Below, piece after piece: positions 15,847 to 24,732 of a stretch of 64,000 nt of DNA. Location: the NCBI RefSeq assembly GCF_028765165.1, contig NZ_JARADB010000009.1, positions 62,001 through 126,000 on the forward strand, in the 5' to 3' direction. Both the position numbers and the translations under genes were made by a program. This stretch comes from Paenibacillus sp. MAHUQ-63 (lineage in GTDB: Bacteria; Bacillota; Bacilli; Paenibacillales; NBRC-103111). The notes beneath the pieces are model-generated. The model was not told the DNA's origin. It worked only from the letters and a program-made list of their open reading frames with translations, and did not search any database. The number at the start of each line of letters is the position of its first letter. Within the stretch, counting starts at the first letter, position 1.

Positions 15847-16758
15847 ATGAAACCTTTACAAGGAAAAGTAGCTTTGGTGGCAGGTGCGACACGAGGCGCA
15901 GGCAGAGGCATCGCGATCGAATTGGGAGCGGCCGGGGCCACGGTCTATGTGACAGGTCGCACGACACGGTCGCAGCCGTCCGAGTACAATCGCCCGGAGA
16001 CGATTGAGGAAACCGCAGAGCTCGTTGGCGATGCGGGCGGACAGGGGATTGCGGTCCAAGTGGACCATCTGGATCCCGATCAGGTGCAAGCGTTAATAAC
16101 CCGCATTGAGAAGGAGCAGGGGAGACTGGACATCCTGGTCAACGATATCTGGGGCGGCGAGCATTTGACCGAGTGGAACGTGCCGGTGTGGGAGCAGTCC
16201 CTGGAGAAGGGATTTCGCTTGCTGCGGCTTGCCATTGATACGCACATTATAACGAGCCACTTCGCGCTTCCTTTGCTAATTCGCAACGCGGGAGGGCTTG
16301 TCGTAGAGATGACGGACGGTACGGCGACGTATAACGATACCAACTACCGTTTATCCATGTTCTACGATCTGGCGAAGACGTCCGTCAATCGTATGGCCAA
16401 ATCATTGGCTCATGAACTCGCTCCTCATGCATGCACGGCCGTCGCTTTAACGCCGGGATGGATGCGTTCGGAGATCATGCTCGAGCACTTCGGCGTGAAG
16501 GAAGCGAACTGGCGGGACGCTACGGCGGCCGAACCGCATTTCGGCATCTCCGAATCGACGCGTTACGTCGGGCGTGCGGTTGCCGCACTGGCCGGGGATT
16601 CGAAGGCCGCCAGATGGAACGGCCGCTCACTCTCAAGCGGCGAGCTCGCGAGGGTCTACGGATTTTATGACCTTGACGGTTCGCAGCCGGACTGCTGGCG
16701 GTATCTGGTTGAAGTGCAGGAGGCAGGCAAGCCGGCGGATACGACGGGTTACCGGTGA
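15847..16758 (+). CDS. Short-chain dehydrogenase/reductase
   Basis: 303 residues; GAAGGAG precedes the ATG. Rossmann motif VAGATRGAGRGIA at about 12-24 and the catalytic YDLAK pair; the canonical NNAG is replaced by NDIWGG, a variant found in long SDRs of this type. VYVTGRTT after strand 2 suggests NADP preference (inferred from the Arg). Reaction unknown. A good rho-independent terminator follows immediately, so it ends a transcription unit. Confidence 0.87.
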   Translation: MKPLQGKVALVAGATRGAGRGIAIELGAAGATVYVTGRTTRSQPSEYNRPETIEETAELVGDAGGQGIAVQVDHLDPDQVQALITRIEKEQGRLDILVNDIWGGEHLTEWNVPVWEQSLEKGFRLLRLAIDTHIITSHFALPLLIRNAGGLVVEMTDGTATYNDTNYRLSMFYDLAKTSVNRMAKSLAHELAPHACTAVALTPGWMRSEIMLEHFGVKEANWRDATAAEPHFGISESTRYVGRAVAALAGDSKAARWNGRSLSSGELARVYGFYDLDGSQPDCWRYLVEVQEAGKPADTTGYR

Positions 16759-16767
16759 AAAGAGCAG

Positions 16768-16794
16768 GCCTGCCGCGAAAGCGGCAGGCTTTTT
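16768..16794 (+). terminator. Rho-independent terminator after the SDR gene
   Basis: A perfect 9-bp stem (GCCTGCCGC / GCGGCAGGC) with a GAAA loop is followed by TTTTT. Confidence 0.92.
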
Positions 16795-16820
16795 CCGCTG
16801 TCCACCGCCGTCCCGGCGCA

Positions 16821-16857
16821 TGTTAAAATCCGCACCTTTTTGGTAAGATTCATACTG
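16821..16857 (+). promoter_or_regulatory. Tandem candidate AraC-type operator upstream of the second AraC regulator
   Basis: Two direct copies of a TGKTARRATYCRTAC-like motif, TGTTAAAATCCGCAC at 16821 and TGGTAAGATTCATAC at 16841, 20 bp apart. The same motif is found upstream of the binding-protein gene and the permease genes. It suggests autoregulation by the AraC protein encoded just downstream. Confidence 0.55.
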
Positions 16858-16915
16858 TACAATACACATCACCTGTCTTATGTTAGTTAAGATTGTACAG
16901 GAGGAATGATAGGGC

Positions 16916-19183
16916 ATGTGGAGCCGGATGAAGCCGAAGAAAATGTATTTAAGCATCTTTTTGTATTCCTGTTTGGCTATAAGCCTGCTTACCCTCGTAT
17001 TCACGATATTCCTGAGCCAGCAGTTTTCCAAGAGCGCGTTGGATGAAATGGATAAGTCGAATCAGGAGAAAATCAAACAAGTTGTGAAGACATCCGAATT
17101 CACACTGCAGAAGCTGCGCCAATTCGCTTTAAGAGTGTACTCGGACGACAGCATTGCGAGCTGGCTGAACATGAAAAGAGACGATTACTCCCCTTTATTC
17201 TTGAACAAAGCGGCAATCAGCGTCAGGGAATTTATGAGCAGCGAGCCGTTCATACACGGCATATATTTAATCAATTTCAATACGGATCAGATCTATACTT
17301 CGGACTCCAGTGTTTATACGACGAAGAATTTCTACGATCAAACGATGCTGAATTACATAAGGGGTCAGAAGACGCCGTACATGCAGTATTTTAACCATGA
17401 AGCGGATGGCGAATCGTTCCTGGCGCTTGTCGTCCCGGCAGCAGGGCCGAATCAGAGCTATCAGGGATATGTCGCGATTCTGTTCAGTAAACCGCTGCTG
17501 AATGAGAACATGCTGCAGATTGCACAGGAAGATCAGAATAAAGTTTATATCGAAGGCGCGAAACACGAATTCATATTAGGCAATACGGATCCAGAATTGA
17601 CCGAGGAGCTGCAGGAAGCGGCGAACCGAACCACGGAACCTAGTTGGCAATGGAAGTCCGGCAACGAGACATGGTCGATTCGGACAGAGCGGCTGCCTAT
17701 CGAAGGATGGAACGTATACCATCTGTCGCCGATCTCTCTATGGCAAGCGAAGGTCGCCAAAATCCGGGTGGAAATTATCGGATCTTCGATCGTACTTGTA
17801 TTGGCTCTTTTATTATTCTTGTTTTGGCAATCGTACCGAAGCTTGAAGCCCATCAGCGATTTGGCTTCGCAAATCCAGAGCAAGCTGGGCAAAAAGCAGA
17901 CCGCCTCTGAGACGAAGAATACGAATAATGAGATGGAGACGATTCATACCGGGTTCCATTCGTTGGTGGAGCAGCTCGAGCAATTGGACTTGTCGATCAA
18001 GAGCAGTCAAGCTTTGGTCAAGGATGATTTCTTGCGACAATGGATTCTGAATGCGCAAGCTTCCAAACCGATTGAACAATTCATTCGCAATGAAACGGCC
18101 ATCCTGGCGACAGGTTGGTTTCGTATGGCTGTCCTGCGGTTGGAGTCGTACGGACGCTTCGAAGAGCAGTACGATTTCGCTTCGCGGAAGCTGCTGCGTT
18201 ACGCCATGGGGAACATTATGGCCGAAGTCCTTGCGAATCACGGGTTCTCGGCCGAAACCGTCGATTTCAATTCGGATCACATCGTCGCCTTACTCTCCTC
18301 TTCCGGGTCGGAAGAGGAGAGGGCGCTGGCCATCCGGGCGATGGAGGATGTCAGGGAGCAGATCAGACGTTGGCTGAAGCTGGAACTGCATGCCGCGATG
18401 AGCTCCGTTATGGATGCGGAAGAGAATTTGCATATTATTTATACGCAGTTGTACGAACTGTCGTTATTGGGATTCATCCATCACGAGGACAGGGTGTTTA
18501 CTTCAGAAGATCTGGAGCGCTATGAACGAGGCAAAGACAACAGCGATCTGGACGAAGTGCTGCTGAAACAAGTGATTCACTCCGTGCAGCTTAAGAACGA
18601 CATGGCGCTGGAAGGATACTTGGATCAACTTACGATGCATATGCAGGCGTTGAGCTACGAAGAATGCAAGCTGCAGTTGACGCACATTATTTATTCGATT
18701 ATGAAAAGCTTCAAGAGCTATACAACGTTTCAAGGGATGAAGGGGATTCACACTTTCCTGGAACAATTTGCAACCTTGGAAGAAGTGAAGACCTGGCTGT
18801 ACCGAGAGCTGCTGCAGATTATGGACCAGCATCGCAAGAAGAGTACCGCCAGCCGGAAGGATGAGGTCGCAGCAGAGATGATCGAGTATGTGCGTAATCA
18901 TCTGCATAATCCGATGCTTACCGTCGATGACATCGCGGCGCACGTCTCCATGTCTGTGAACTATGCCAGACAAATTTTCAAGGACCGTTTCCTGTGCTCC
19001 ATTTCGGATTACATAACGAACCAGCGGATCGAATATGCGATCAATCTGCTGACAACGACCGATTGGACCGTTGCGGATATCGCCGTGCAATCCGGTTTTC
19101 AAACGAAGAGCACCTTCTTCTCTCTGTTCAAACGGGCAACCGGCATGACGCCGAACCAATACCGCTCGGAGCTTAAGAATTAA
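16916..19183 (+). CDS. Membrane-anchored AraC-family transcriptional regulator
   Basis: 755 residues. TM1 at about 8-34, extracytoplasmic sensor to about 284, TM2 about 285-305 (IVLVLALLLFLFW), cytoplasmic region, and a double AraC helix-turn-helix at about 652-752 (DDIAAHVSMSVNYARQIFKD, then FQTKSTFFSLFKRATGMTPNQYR). CAGGAGG precedes the ATG. It shares layout with the regulator at 980 but the sensor halves differ. It lies directly upstream of a carbohydrate-type lipoprotein and two permeases, and repeated motifs before all three units point to it as their activator. The sensed sugar is unknown. Confidence 0.92.
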   Translation: MWSRMKPKKMYLSIFLYSCLAISLLTLVFTIFLSQQFSKSALDEMDKSNQEKIKQVVKTSEFTLQKLRQFALRVYSDDSIASWLNMKRDDYSPLFLNKAAISVREFMSSEPFIHGIYLINFNTDQIYTSDSSVYTTKNFYDQTMLNYIRGQKTPYMQYFNHEADGESFLALVVPAAGPNQSYQGYVAILFSKPLLNENMLQIAQEDQNKVYIEGAKHEFILGNTDPELTEELQEAANRTTEPSWQWKSGNETWSIRTERLPIEGWNVYHLSPISLWQAKVAKIRVEIIGSSIVLVLALLLFLFWQSYRSLKPISDLASQIQSKLGKKQTASETKNTNNEMETIHTGFHSLVEQLEQLDLSIKSSQALVKDDFLRQWILNAQASKPIEQFIRNETAILATGWFRMAVLRLESYGRFEEQYDFASRKLLRYAMGNIMAEVLANHGFSAETVDFNSDHIVALLSSSGSEEERALAIRAMEDVREQIRRWLKLELHAAMSSVMDAEENLHIIYTQLYELSLLGFIHHEDRVFTSEDLERYERGKDNSDLDEVLLKQVIHSVQLKNDMALEGYLDQLTMHMQALSYEECKLQLTHIIYSIMKSFKSYTTFQGMKGIHTFLEQFATLEEVKTWLYRELLQIMDQHRKKSTASRKDEVAAEMIEYVRNHLHNPMLTVDDIAAHVSMSVNYARQIFKDRFLCSISDYITNQRIEYAINLLTTTDWTVADIAVQSGFQTKSTFFSLFKRATGMTPNQYRSELKN

Positions 19184-19187
19184 GGGA

Positions 19188-19251
19188 GTCGGAATTCGTA
19201 CTCGGCGTGTTAGCAAATTCAAACTCCTTCTTTTGTAACAATTCATACTGA
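19188..19251 (+). promoter_or_regulatory. Three direct repeats at 24-bp spacing upstream of the binding-protein gene
   Basis: GGAATTCGTACT (ATTC at 19193), AAATTCAAACT (ATTC at 19217) and CAATTCATACTG (ATTC at 19241) repeat exactly every 24 bp. The cores match those before the AraC gene and before the permeases. The spacing (about 2.3 helical turns) suits tandem AraC binding. Confidence 0.6.
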
Positions 19252-19334
19252 TTGATAGATACCGGACTGTACGGCAACAGATCGTTCTGCGTATGATCTA
19301 TCACGAATCGATCATCACACAGGAGGGGTTAGCA

Positions 19335-20861
19335 ATGAGAGCAAGCAGGAAAAATATTTTATTATCAGCAGTCTCGCTATTATTAGCGGGTACACTTGCC
19401 GCATGCGGTTCGACCAATGAGACAGGCGGTGCGGCATCGCCAGAGGGCAAACCGGTGGCTTCCGACAGTGCCAAGTTGAGTCCGGTAACGCTGAAAATTA
19501 TGTTCCCCGGGGATCCTCCGGCCAACTGGAGCGAAGTCAAAGGCGAGATGGAGAACCGTCTGGCCGGCACATTGAACGTGAAGTTGAACGTGGTCTTCAT
19601 CCCATGGGCGGATGTCCTGCAGAAACGTCAGGTTGCCCTGTCGTCTGCGGAAGATTACGACCTGATCTGGGATAATAATCCGTACCAGAATATTGCCGCA
19701 GGACTCTACGAGCCATTAGACGCTATCCTCGACAAAGTGGGGCCGGACATCAAGAGCAACCGCTCCGCCCAGTTGATGGAAGCCAATAAGGTGAACGGCA
19801 AATTGTATGCGGTTCCGCTGGAAGTGAATTTCATCCGGCCGTGGACGTTCGTGATCCGCAAGGACATCCGGGAGAAGCTTGGCATTGAGCCGATCAAGAG
19901 CTATGACGATTTGGTCAAATTCATGTACGCGGTGAAGGAGAAAGCTCCCGAGATCACGCCGTACATTCCGAACGGCACCGAGCATGTGGGCATAAAGATG
20001 GCCGGTATGCTGGATCCCAAAGCCAATCTCGCTCCGATTTCGAATTATCCCGGGCTTTATACGAAAGGATCTGACGGCAAAGCATATAATATTTTCGATA
20101 ACATGGATCCGATGATCATGAAAAATTTCGAGCAAAACTATAAGCTCTATCAGGACGGAATTCTCGCCAAAGATACGCTGATTCTGAAAAATGCGGAATT
20201 CGCTAAGGGGAAAGCGGCGGTATCCACCTTCAACGATTTCGGCGTTGCGCTGAGCACGCGGACTTCCTTGGAAAAGTCGGTTCCGGGGGCAACGGCAGAA
20301 GCCTTCAGTCTATACGATTCGAGCATGAAGCTGCCTTCCACGTTCAAAGCAGGCAACTTCATCGCCGTTCCGGTCGTCAGCAAAAATAAGGAACGCGCCG
20401 TTCAATTCGTCAACTGGCTGAATCAGAAGGATAATTACGACTTGCTCGCCTACGGGATCAAAGGGAAGAACTGGGAGGATGCGGGCGAAGGCTTGTATAA
20501 ACCGATCAAAGAAAATCCTTACGCCGGCGTTCCCTTCGCATGGGGCTGGAACTCCAAGCTGGACCGCATTGATGCCAGCCTGCCGGAGGACGTCATTAAG
20601 CTGAACAAGTGGCAGCGCGATCCCAACAATTTCACCTCGGATATTTTGGCCGGATTTACATTCGACCCAAGCCCGGTATCCAACGAAATTGCTCAACTGA
20701 GTTCCGTAGGCAAGGAGATGTACGATCCGATCATTATGGGGGTCGTCGAGCCGAAGGCAGGGTTGGCGAAGTTCAAGGATAAGGCGTACGCCAATATCAA
20801 GAAGATTCAAGATGAGTATCAGAAGCAGCTGGACGCTTTCTTGGCCGGCAAAAAGAAATAA
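19335..20861 (+). CDS. Extracellular sugar-binding lipoprotein of an ABC importer (DUF3502-type)
   Basis: 508 residues from ATG 19335, which has AGGAGGGG 7 bp upstream; an in-frame ATG at 19293 lacks one and would spoil the signal peptide. Lipoprotein signal with lipobox LAAC and Cys24. The body is a family-1 solute-binding fold, and the C-terminus (FTFDPSPVSNEIAQLSSVGKEM ... IQDEYQKQLDAFL) matches the DUF3502 domain typical of Paenibacillus lipoproteins paired with LplB/YtcP-type permeases. It captures an oligosaccharide outside the membrane. A terminator separates it from the permeases, which would allow higher expression of the binding protein. Confidence 0.92.
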   Translation: MRASRKNILLSAVSLLLAGTLAACGSTNETGGAASPEGKPVASDSAKLSPVTLKIMFPGDPPANWSEVKGEMENRLAGTLNVKLNVVFIPWADVLQKRQVALSSAEDYDLIWDNNPYQNIAAGLYEPLDAILDKVGPDIKSNRSAQLMEANKVNGKLYAVPLEVNFIRPWTFVIRKDIREKLGIEPIKSYDDLVKFMYAVKEKAPEITPYIPNGTEHVGIKMAGMLDPKANLAPISNYPGLYTKGSDGKAYNIFDNMDPMIMKNFEQNYKLYQDGILAKDTLILKNAEFAKGKAAVSTFNDFGVALSTRTSLEKSVPGATAEAFSLYDSSMKLPSTFKAGNFIAVPVVSKNKERAVQFVNWLNQKDNYDLLAYGIKGKNWEDAGEGLYKPIKENPYAGVPFAWGWNSKLDRIDASLPEDVIKLNKWQRDPNNFTSDILAGFTFDPSPVSNEIAQLSSVGKEMYDPIIMGVVEPKAGLAKFKDKAYANIKKIQDEYQKQLDAFLAGKKK

Positions 20862-20871
20862 ACGGCCAGCA

Positions 20872-20907
20872 AGCCGGCGACCTGGATGTCAGGTTCGCCG
20901 GCTTTTT
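20872..20907 (+). terminator. Terminator/attenuator between binding protein and permeases
   Basis: A stem AGCCGGCGA-CCT / AGG-TTCGCCGGCT followed by TTTTT lies directly after the binding-protein gene. The permease genes then have their own candidate operators, so this may be a full or partial stop. Confidence 0.85.
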
Positions 20908-20911
20908 CAAT

Positions 20912-20952
20912 TGGTAAACTCCGTACTGCGTCGTGTGGTAGAATTCGTACCC
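20912..20952 (+). promoter_or_regulatory. Tandem candidate AraC-type operator upstream of the permeases
   Basis: Two direct copies, TGGTAAACTCCGTACTG at 20912 and TGGTAGAATTCGTACC at 20936, exactly 24 bp apart, match the repeats before the AraC and binding-protein genes. Confidence 0.6.
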
Positions 20953-21012
20953 CTACAAGCCGTTACCGTTCGAACTCATTGATAAAAGCAAGACTATACG
21001 CCGCCATCGGCA

Positions 21013-21978
21013 ATGAGTAAGATACAAGCACAGACGAAAGGAAAGGTGAGCTTGGTCATGAGCATAATACAGGAACTCAGAAAAAATAGATGGCTGTACG
21101 TGATGGCGCTTCCTGTGGTGGTGTATGTATTCATTTTCTCTTACATGCCGATGTCCGCACATTTGCTGGCTTTTAAGCAGTTCATTCCGGTGAAAGGCAT
21201 TTGGGGCAGCCGGTGGGTCGGATTGGATAATCTGACGTTCTTCTTCACAGGTCCCGATTGGCTGGCGGTTACTTTAAACACGGTGTTTTTGAACCTGTTG
21301 TTTATTGTTGCAGGCACCGTGAGCTCTTTATTAATTGCATTACTATTAAATGAGATTAAACAAGCGTTTTTCAAGAAGCTGACGCAATCGCTCGTCATCC
21401 TGCCCCATTTCATTTCCATTATTGTGGTCAATCTGATGGTTATGAATTTCTTTAACGGACAGGACGGCATGATTAACGGCATTCTGAAGGCGGCAGGTTT
21501 GCAGACGGTCGATTGGTTCCAGACGCCATCGGTCTGGCCGCTGCTGCTGACGATCATCTTCGTCTGGAAGGGAGCGGGCTGGGGGTCGATTATTTATTTG
21601 GCGACGATCACCGGCTTCTCGGAGGAATATTATGAGAGCGCCAGAATGGACGGCGCCAAGCGCTGGCAGCAGATTTGGTACATTACCCTGCCGCTCTTGC
21701 GTCCGACAATTATCGTCTTGACGCTGCTTGCATTGGGACGGATCTTCTACGGCGATTTCGGCCTGATCTATGGGATTATCGGGGACAATTCCTTGCTCTT
21801 CAAGGCAACGGATGTCATCGATACGTATACGTACCGGGCTTTGAGAGACGTTTCGAATATGAACAGCTACAGCAATGCGGCGGCCGTAGCCTTGTTCCAA
21901 TCGGTCATGGGCTTTGTCACGATCCTGTTTTTCAATTGGGTTGTCCGCCGGGTCGATGGCGACTCGAAGTTATTTTAG
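21013..21978 (+). CDS. ABC sugar transporter permease, LplB type
   Basis: 321 residues from ATG 21013; GTG 21046 or ATG 21058 are more likely starts because GAAAGGAAAGGTG precedes them and 21013 has no ribosome site. Six membrane segments; opening WLYVMALPVVVYVFIFSYMPM and the cytoplasmic EAA loop EEYYESARMDGAKRWQQIWYITLPLLRPT, the ATPase contact. It pairs with the YtcP-type permease 12 bp downstream. No ATPase is encoded here; a shared MsmX-like ATPase elsewhere is the usual arrangement. Confidence 0.92.
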   Translation: MSKIQAQTKGKVSLVMSIIQELRKNRWLYVMALPVVVYVFIFSYMPMSAHLLAFKQFIPVKGIWGSRWVGLDNLTFFFTGPDWLAVTLNTVFLNLLFIVAGTVSSLLIALLLNEIKQAFFKKLTQSLVILPHFISIIVVNLMVMNFFNGQDGMINGILKAAGLQTVDWFQTPSVWPLLLTIIFVWKGAGWGSIIYLATITGFSEEYYESARMDGAKRWQQIWYITLPLLRPTIIVLTLLALGRIFYGDFGLIYGIIGDNSLLFKATDVIDTYTYRALRDVSNMNSYSNAAAVALFQSVMGFVTILFFNWVVRRVDGDSKLF

Positions 21979-21990
21979 GAGGAAGATCAC

Positions 21991-22866
21991 ATGATTGTGA
22001 AACAGAGAGATACATCCGGGTGGACGGTGTCTGCCATCGCGTATGTCTTCATAGGCTTGTTCGCCCTTATTTGCTTCATTCCCTTCTGGCTTGTGTACAT
22101 CGGCTCTTTCACGGCGGAGCATCAGATCGTCAGGGGGTTCCAGATGTTCCCGACAGCCTTTACGCTGGATTCCTACCGGTTCTTATTCGATGGCAGCCAG
22201 GTGTACCGCAGCGGCTTCGTATCCATTTTCGTTACCGTAGTGGGAACCGTCGGCGCCGTGCTGATGACCTCGATGTTCTCCTATGTGGCCGCTCATTTGA
22301 AGGTGAAGTACCGGAATGTCCTGTCCTTCTACATTTATCTTACGATGCTGTTCGCGCCGGGGCTGGTCGGCTATTATTTGCTCATCTCCAACTGGCTGCA
22401 CCTGCGGGACTCCTTATTGGCGCTAATTTTGCCGCAATTGTTTTCCGCATTCAACGCGTTCCTGATGACCTCCTACTTCCGTACGCTGCCCTTTGAGCTC
22501 AATGAAGCGGCGACGATGGACGGCGCCCATGAACTGTATATTTTCTTTCGAATCATATGGCCCATATCCATGCCTGTGATCGCGACGATTACGCTGTTCT
22601 ATGCGCTGTCCTATTGGAATGACTGGTTCAATGCGCTGATGTTCATAGACGATCCGCATAATCATCCGCTGCAGATGATGCTTAGAAGAATCGTATCGAA
22701 TGCGCAGAATCTCGATTATTTAAATACGAATATCAATATCCCCGTCTCTCCGTCCGGCGTTCAGCTTTCGACCGTATGCATCACGATAGGGCCTATCATT
22801 TTCTTGTATCCATTTTTGCAGCGATATTTCATTAAAGGAATGACGGTTGGGGCGGTTAAGGGGTAG
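21991..22866 (+). CDS. ABC sugar transporter permease, YtcP/AraQ type
   Basis: 291 residues; AGGAGG precedes the ATG. Six membrane segments beginning AIAYVFIGLFALICFIPFWL. The EAA loop reads ELNEAATMDGAHELYIFFRIIWPISMPV. It is the second half of the heteromeric channel with the upstream LplB-type permease. A hairpin follows 11 bp after the stop. The pair plus the lipoprotein form a CUT1-like importer for an unidentified oligosaccharide. Confidence 0.93.
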   Translation: MIVKQRDTSGWTVSAIAYVFIGLFALICFIPFWLVYIGSFTAEHQIVRGFQMFPTAFTLDSYRFLFDGSQVYRSGFVSIFVTVVGTVGAVLMTSMFSYVAAHLKVKYRNVLSFYIYLTMLFAPGLVGYYLLISNWLHLRDSLLALILPQLFSAFNAFLMTSYFRTLPFELNEAATMDGAHELYIFFRIIWPISMPVIATITLFYALSYWNDWFNALMFIDDPHNHPLQMMLRRIVSNAQNLDYLNTNINIPVSPSGVQLSTVCITIGPIIFLYPFLQRYFIKGMTVGAVKG

Positions 22867-22877
22867 ACTTGTGGAAA

Positions 22878-22909
22878 AAGGCAGCCGGTCCTCTCGGACC
22901 GGCTGCCTT
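22878..22909. terminator. Bidirectional terminator between permease and nuclease genes
   Basis: A perfect 14-bp stem (AAGGCAGCCGGTCC and complement) with a TCTC loop. The A-run to its left gives a U-tract for the minus-strand nuclease gene; in the plus direction the T-run is poor. Confidence 0.85.
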
Positions 22910-22928
22910 CTGCTGCTGTGGAATTATC

Positions 22929-23360
22929 TCATCTCACCATGATCTCAACTCTCGTGCCGTCCGGGTACTTCTCCAGCTGGTTCGAAATCCAGGAGCCTGC
23001 GCCGCGGTTATCGGACGGTGCGACATATTGGATATCCGCTCCGGCGCCGCCCTCTGCGCACATGGCCATAGGCCATTCATCGCGGTCATACCCTTTCTTG
23101 GTCGGTACTCCTTTCAACGATAAATCCCGGTTATGCTCCGCACCGGCTCTATCGATGGTACAAATGTTGGACTCCCCATGCTCAATGGCAGACTGAATGT
23201 GGGCTGCGGTTTCGGGATAACGATCCTTAGGGAAGACGAGGGTTACCGTCGAACCGTTATGGGCGGTTGGTTTGTCTGAGAGGAATCCGGACTTATTTAC
23301 ATAGAATACCGTAGAAATGAGGGCTAATAATACGATTAATCCGAGTAATTTCTTGATGAT
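22929..23360 (-). CDS. NucB-like secreted deoxyribonuclease without a standard start codon
   Basis: An open frame on the minus strand from 23411 to 22929 encodes a protein closely resembling Bacillus NucB: an N-terminal hydrophobic helix (LLGLIVLLALISTVFYV), FPKDRYPETAAHI, ICTIDR, KGYDRDEWPMAMCAEGG, and PSDNRGAGSWISNQL to the C-terminus, i.e. the complete mature enzyme with its catalytic DRDEWP region. No ATG or GTG occurs in frame upstream, and the only TTG (23117) would cut off half the domain. The N-terminus chosen here is an ATC at 23360 with GAAAGG 7 bp before it; alternatively one extra G after an ATG at 23364 has shifted the frame. The protein would degrade extracellular DNA. Product confident, start uncertain. 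Confidence 0.7.
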   Translation of the reverse strand: MIKKLLGLIVLLALISTVFYVNKSGFLSDKPTAHNGSTVTLVFPKDRYPETAAHIQSAIEHGESNICTIDRAGAEHNRDLSLKGVPTKKGYDRDEWPMAMCAEGGAGADIQYVAPSDNRGAGSWISNQLEKYPDGTRVEIMVR

Positions 23361-23389
23361 CCATCGACCTTTCTGCGTTTGTTTTCTTT

Positions 23390-23797
23390 TTACTTGATCA
23401 CAATGGATAATTTATAGTTGGCATAGCCGTTCAATGCGTTAAGAAACTTATCGAGATCCTCGTTCGAAGGAAATCTGCCTTCCATGAGGTAGCAGCCTTC
23501 ACCGCTAATTTTGAAATGGTTCATCACATAAGGGCGCTGTGATTCTATGAAGGATAATAACGGCCGATGATCGGGGCTTTTCGTAAAAATCGTAATAAAC
23601 GCATGAACGGAATATCCTATCTTTCTATAGTTTAGGCGAACGGTATAACCTTCGATCACTTCCTCTTCTTCGAGTCTCATGACCCGATTGGCCGCCGCCT
23701 GACCGGTCAGATGGACGTTCTCGCCGAGCTTTTTCATCGACATACGGCCGTCCTTGGCCAGTTCCTCCAGAATACGTTGATCTGTGGGATCCAACAT
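23390..23797 (-). CDS. Lrp/AsnC-family transcriptional regulator
   Basis: 135 residues from ATG 23797, which has AGAGG 8 bp upstream; two earlier in-frame starts are too close to that site. N-terminal winged helix (DPTDQRILEELAKDGRMSMKKLGENVHLTGQAAANRVMRLEEEEVI) and a C-terminal RAM ligand-binding ferredoxin-like domain. Such proteins sense amino acids or small metabolites. It is divergent from the MBL-fold gene at 23917, with 120 bp between them, and may control it. The nuclease gene follows on the same strand about 30 bp later. Confidence 0.88.
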   Translation of the reverse strand: MLDPTDQRILEELAKDGRMSMKKLGENVHLTGQAAANRVMRLEEEEVIEGYTVRLNYRKIGYSVHAFITIFTKSPDHRPLLSFIESQRPYVMNHFKISGEGCYLMEGRFPSNEDLDKFLNALNGYANYKLSIVIK

Positions 23798-23916
23798 CGT
23801 CATAACCTCTTTCAACAATCAAGTCGTAGAGCCAAATTTCTTGATTTCGTTTATGTAAGAATGCTTTCTTAAATGGTAACCTAAAAAGGAGATTTATGAA
23901 AGGGAGGCACACCACC

Positions 23917-24678
23917 ATGCAAATCAGACAAATCAGGAATGCGACGATCGTGTTGGAATACGGAGGCTTAACGTTCCTCATTGATCCGTACTTAGGAGAA
24001 AAAGGGGCTTATCCGCCCGTTAGAAATACGGCGAATCCAGTGAATAATCCAACTGTCGGGCTGCCGGTTGCCGTGGAGGACCTCGTCGCGACGAAGTTCG
24101 ACGCCGTCATCATCACCCATCTGCACCCCGACCACTTCGATGCGGCGGCGATCAAGGCGCTGCCCAAAGATGCGAATGTCATCGCGCAATCCGATGAGGA
24201 TGCGGAGACCATCAGGAAAGAAGGCTTTGTGAGCGTGCAGGCCATCGATCGCGTATCCCGGATAGGCGACGTCCGTTTGGCCCGGACCCGAGGTCAGCAC
24301 GGTACAGGTGAAATTGGACGGTTGATGGGGAAGGTGTCCGGCGTCGTTTTTGAGCATCCGGATGAGAAGACGTTGTACGTAGCGGGCGATACGATTTGGT
24401 GCGGCGACGTCGAGGAAGCCATACTCGCACACCGCCCGGAAGTGATCGTCGTCAATGGAGGCTCCGCGCAGTTCCTGCAGGGAGATCCCATTACGATGGG
24501 CAAGGAGGACATCCGCCGGACCCACTCGGCGGCTCCGCAAGCAACGATTATCGTCTCCCATATGGAAGCGGTCAATCACTGCTTTTTATCAAGACGCGAG
24601 CTGACAGGCTTTATTGAAGAAATGGGCCTAGCAGCCCATATTTTGGTGCCTGCCGATGGCGAAACGATCATTCGTTGA
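23917..24678 (+). CDS. MBL-fold metallo-hydrolase (UlaG-like)
   Basis: 253 residues from ATG 23917 (AGGGAGG, 9 bp spacing); an in-frame ATG at 23896 with AAGGAG is the alternative. Metal motif THLHPDHFD, further ligands in QHGTGE and GDTIWCGD, and HMEAVNHC near the end. This subgroup covers lactonase-like and other hydrolases acting on small metabolites; the substrate is not evident. No signal peptide. Divergent from the Lrp-type regulator. Confidence 0.88.
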   Translation: MQIRQIRNATIVLEYGGLTFLIDPYLGEKGAYPPVRNTANPVNNPTVGLPVAVEDLVATKFDAVIITHLHPDHFDAAAIKALPKDANVIAQSDEDAETIRKEGFVSVQAIDRVSRIGDVRLARTRGQHGTGEIGRLMGKVSGVVFEHPDEKTLYVAGDTIWCGDVEEAILAHRPEVIVVNGGSAQFLQGDPITMGKEDIRRTHSAAPQATIIVSHMEAVNHCFLSRRELTGFIEEMGLAAHILVPADGETIIR

Positions 24679-24732
24679 ATCAGGCGCAACTTGCGGCTTG
24701 CGCTTTGCTGCTGCATGAGGTTATAGTCTGGC

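Noticed and set aside
18503..19246. 247-residue antisense frame over the AraC regulator
   Set aside because: Shadow frame of the AraC gene with unnatural composition.
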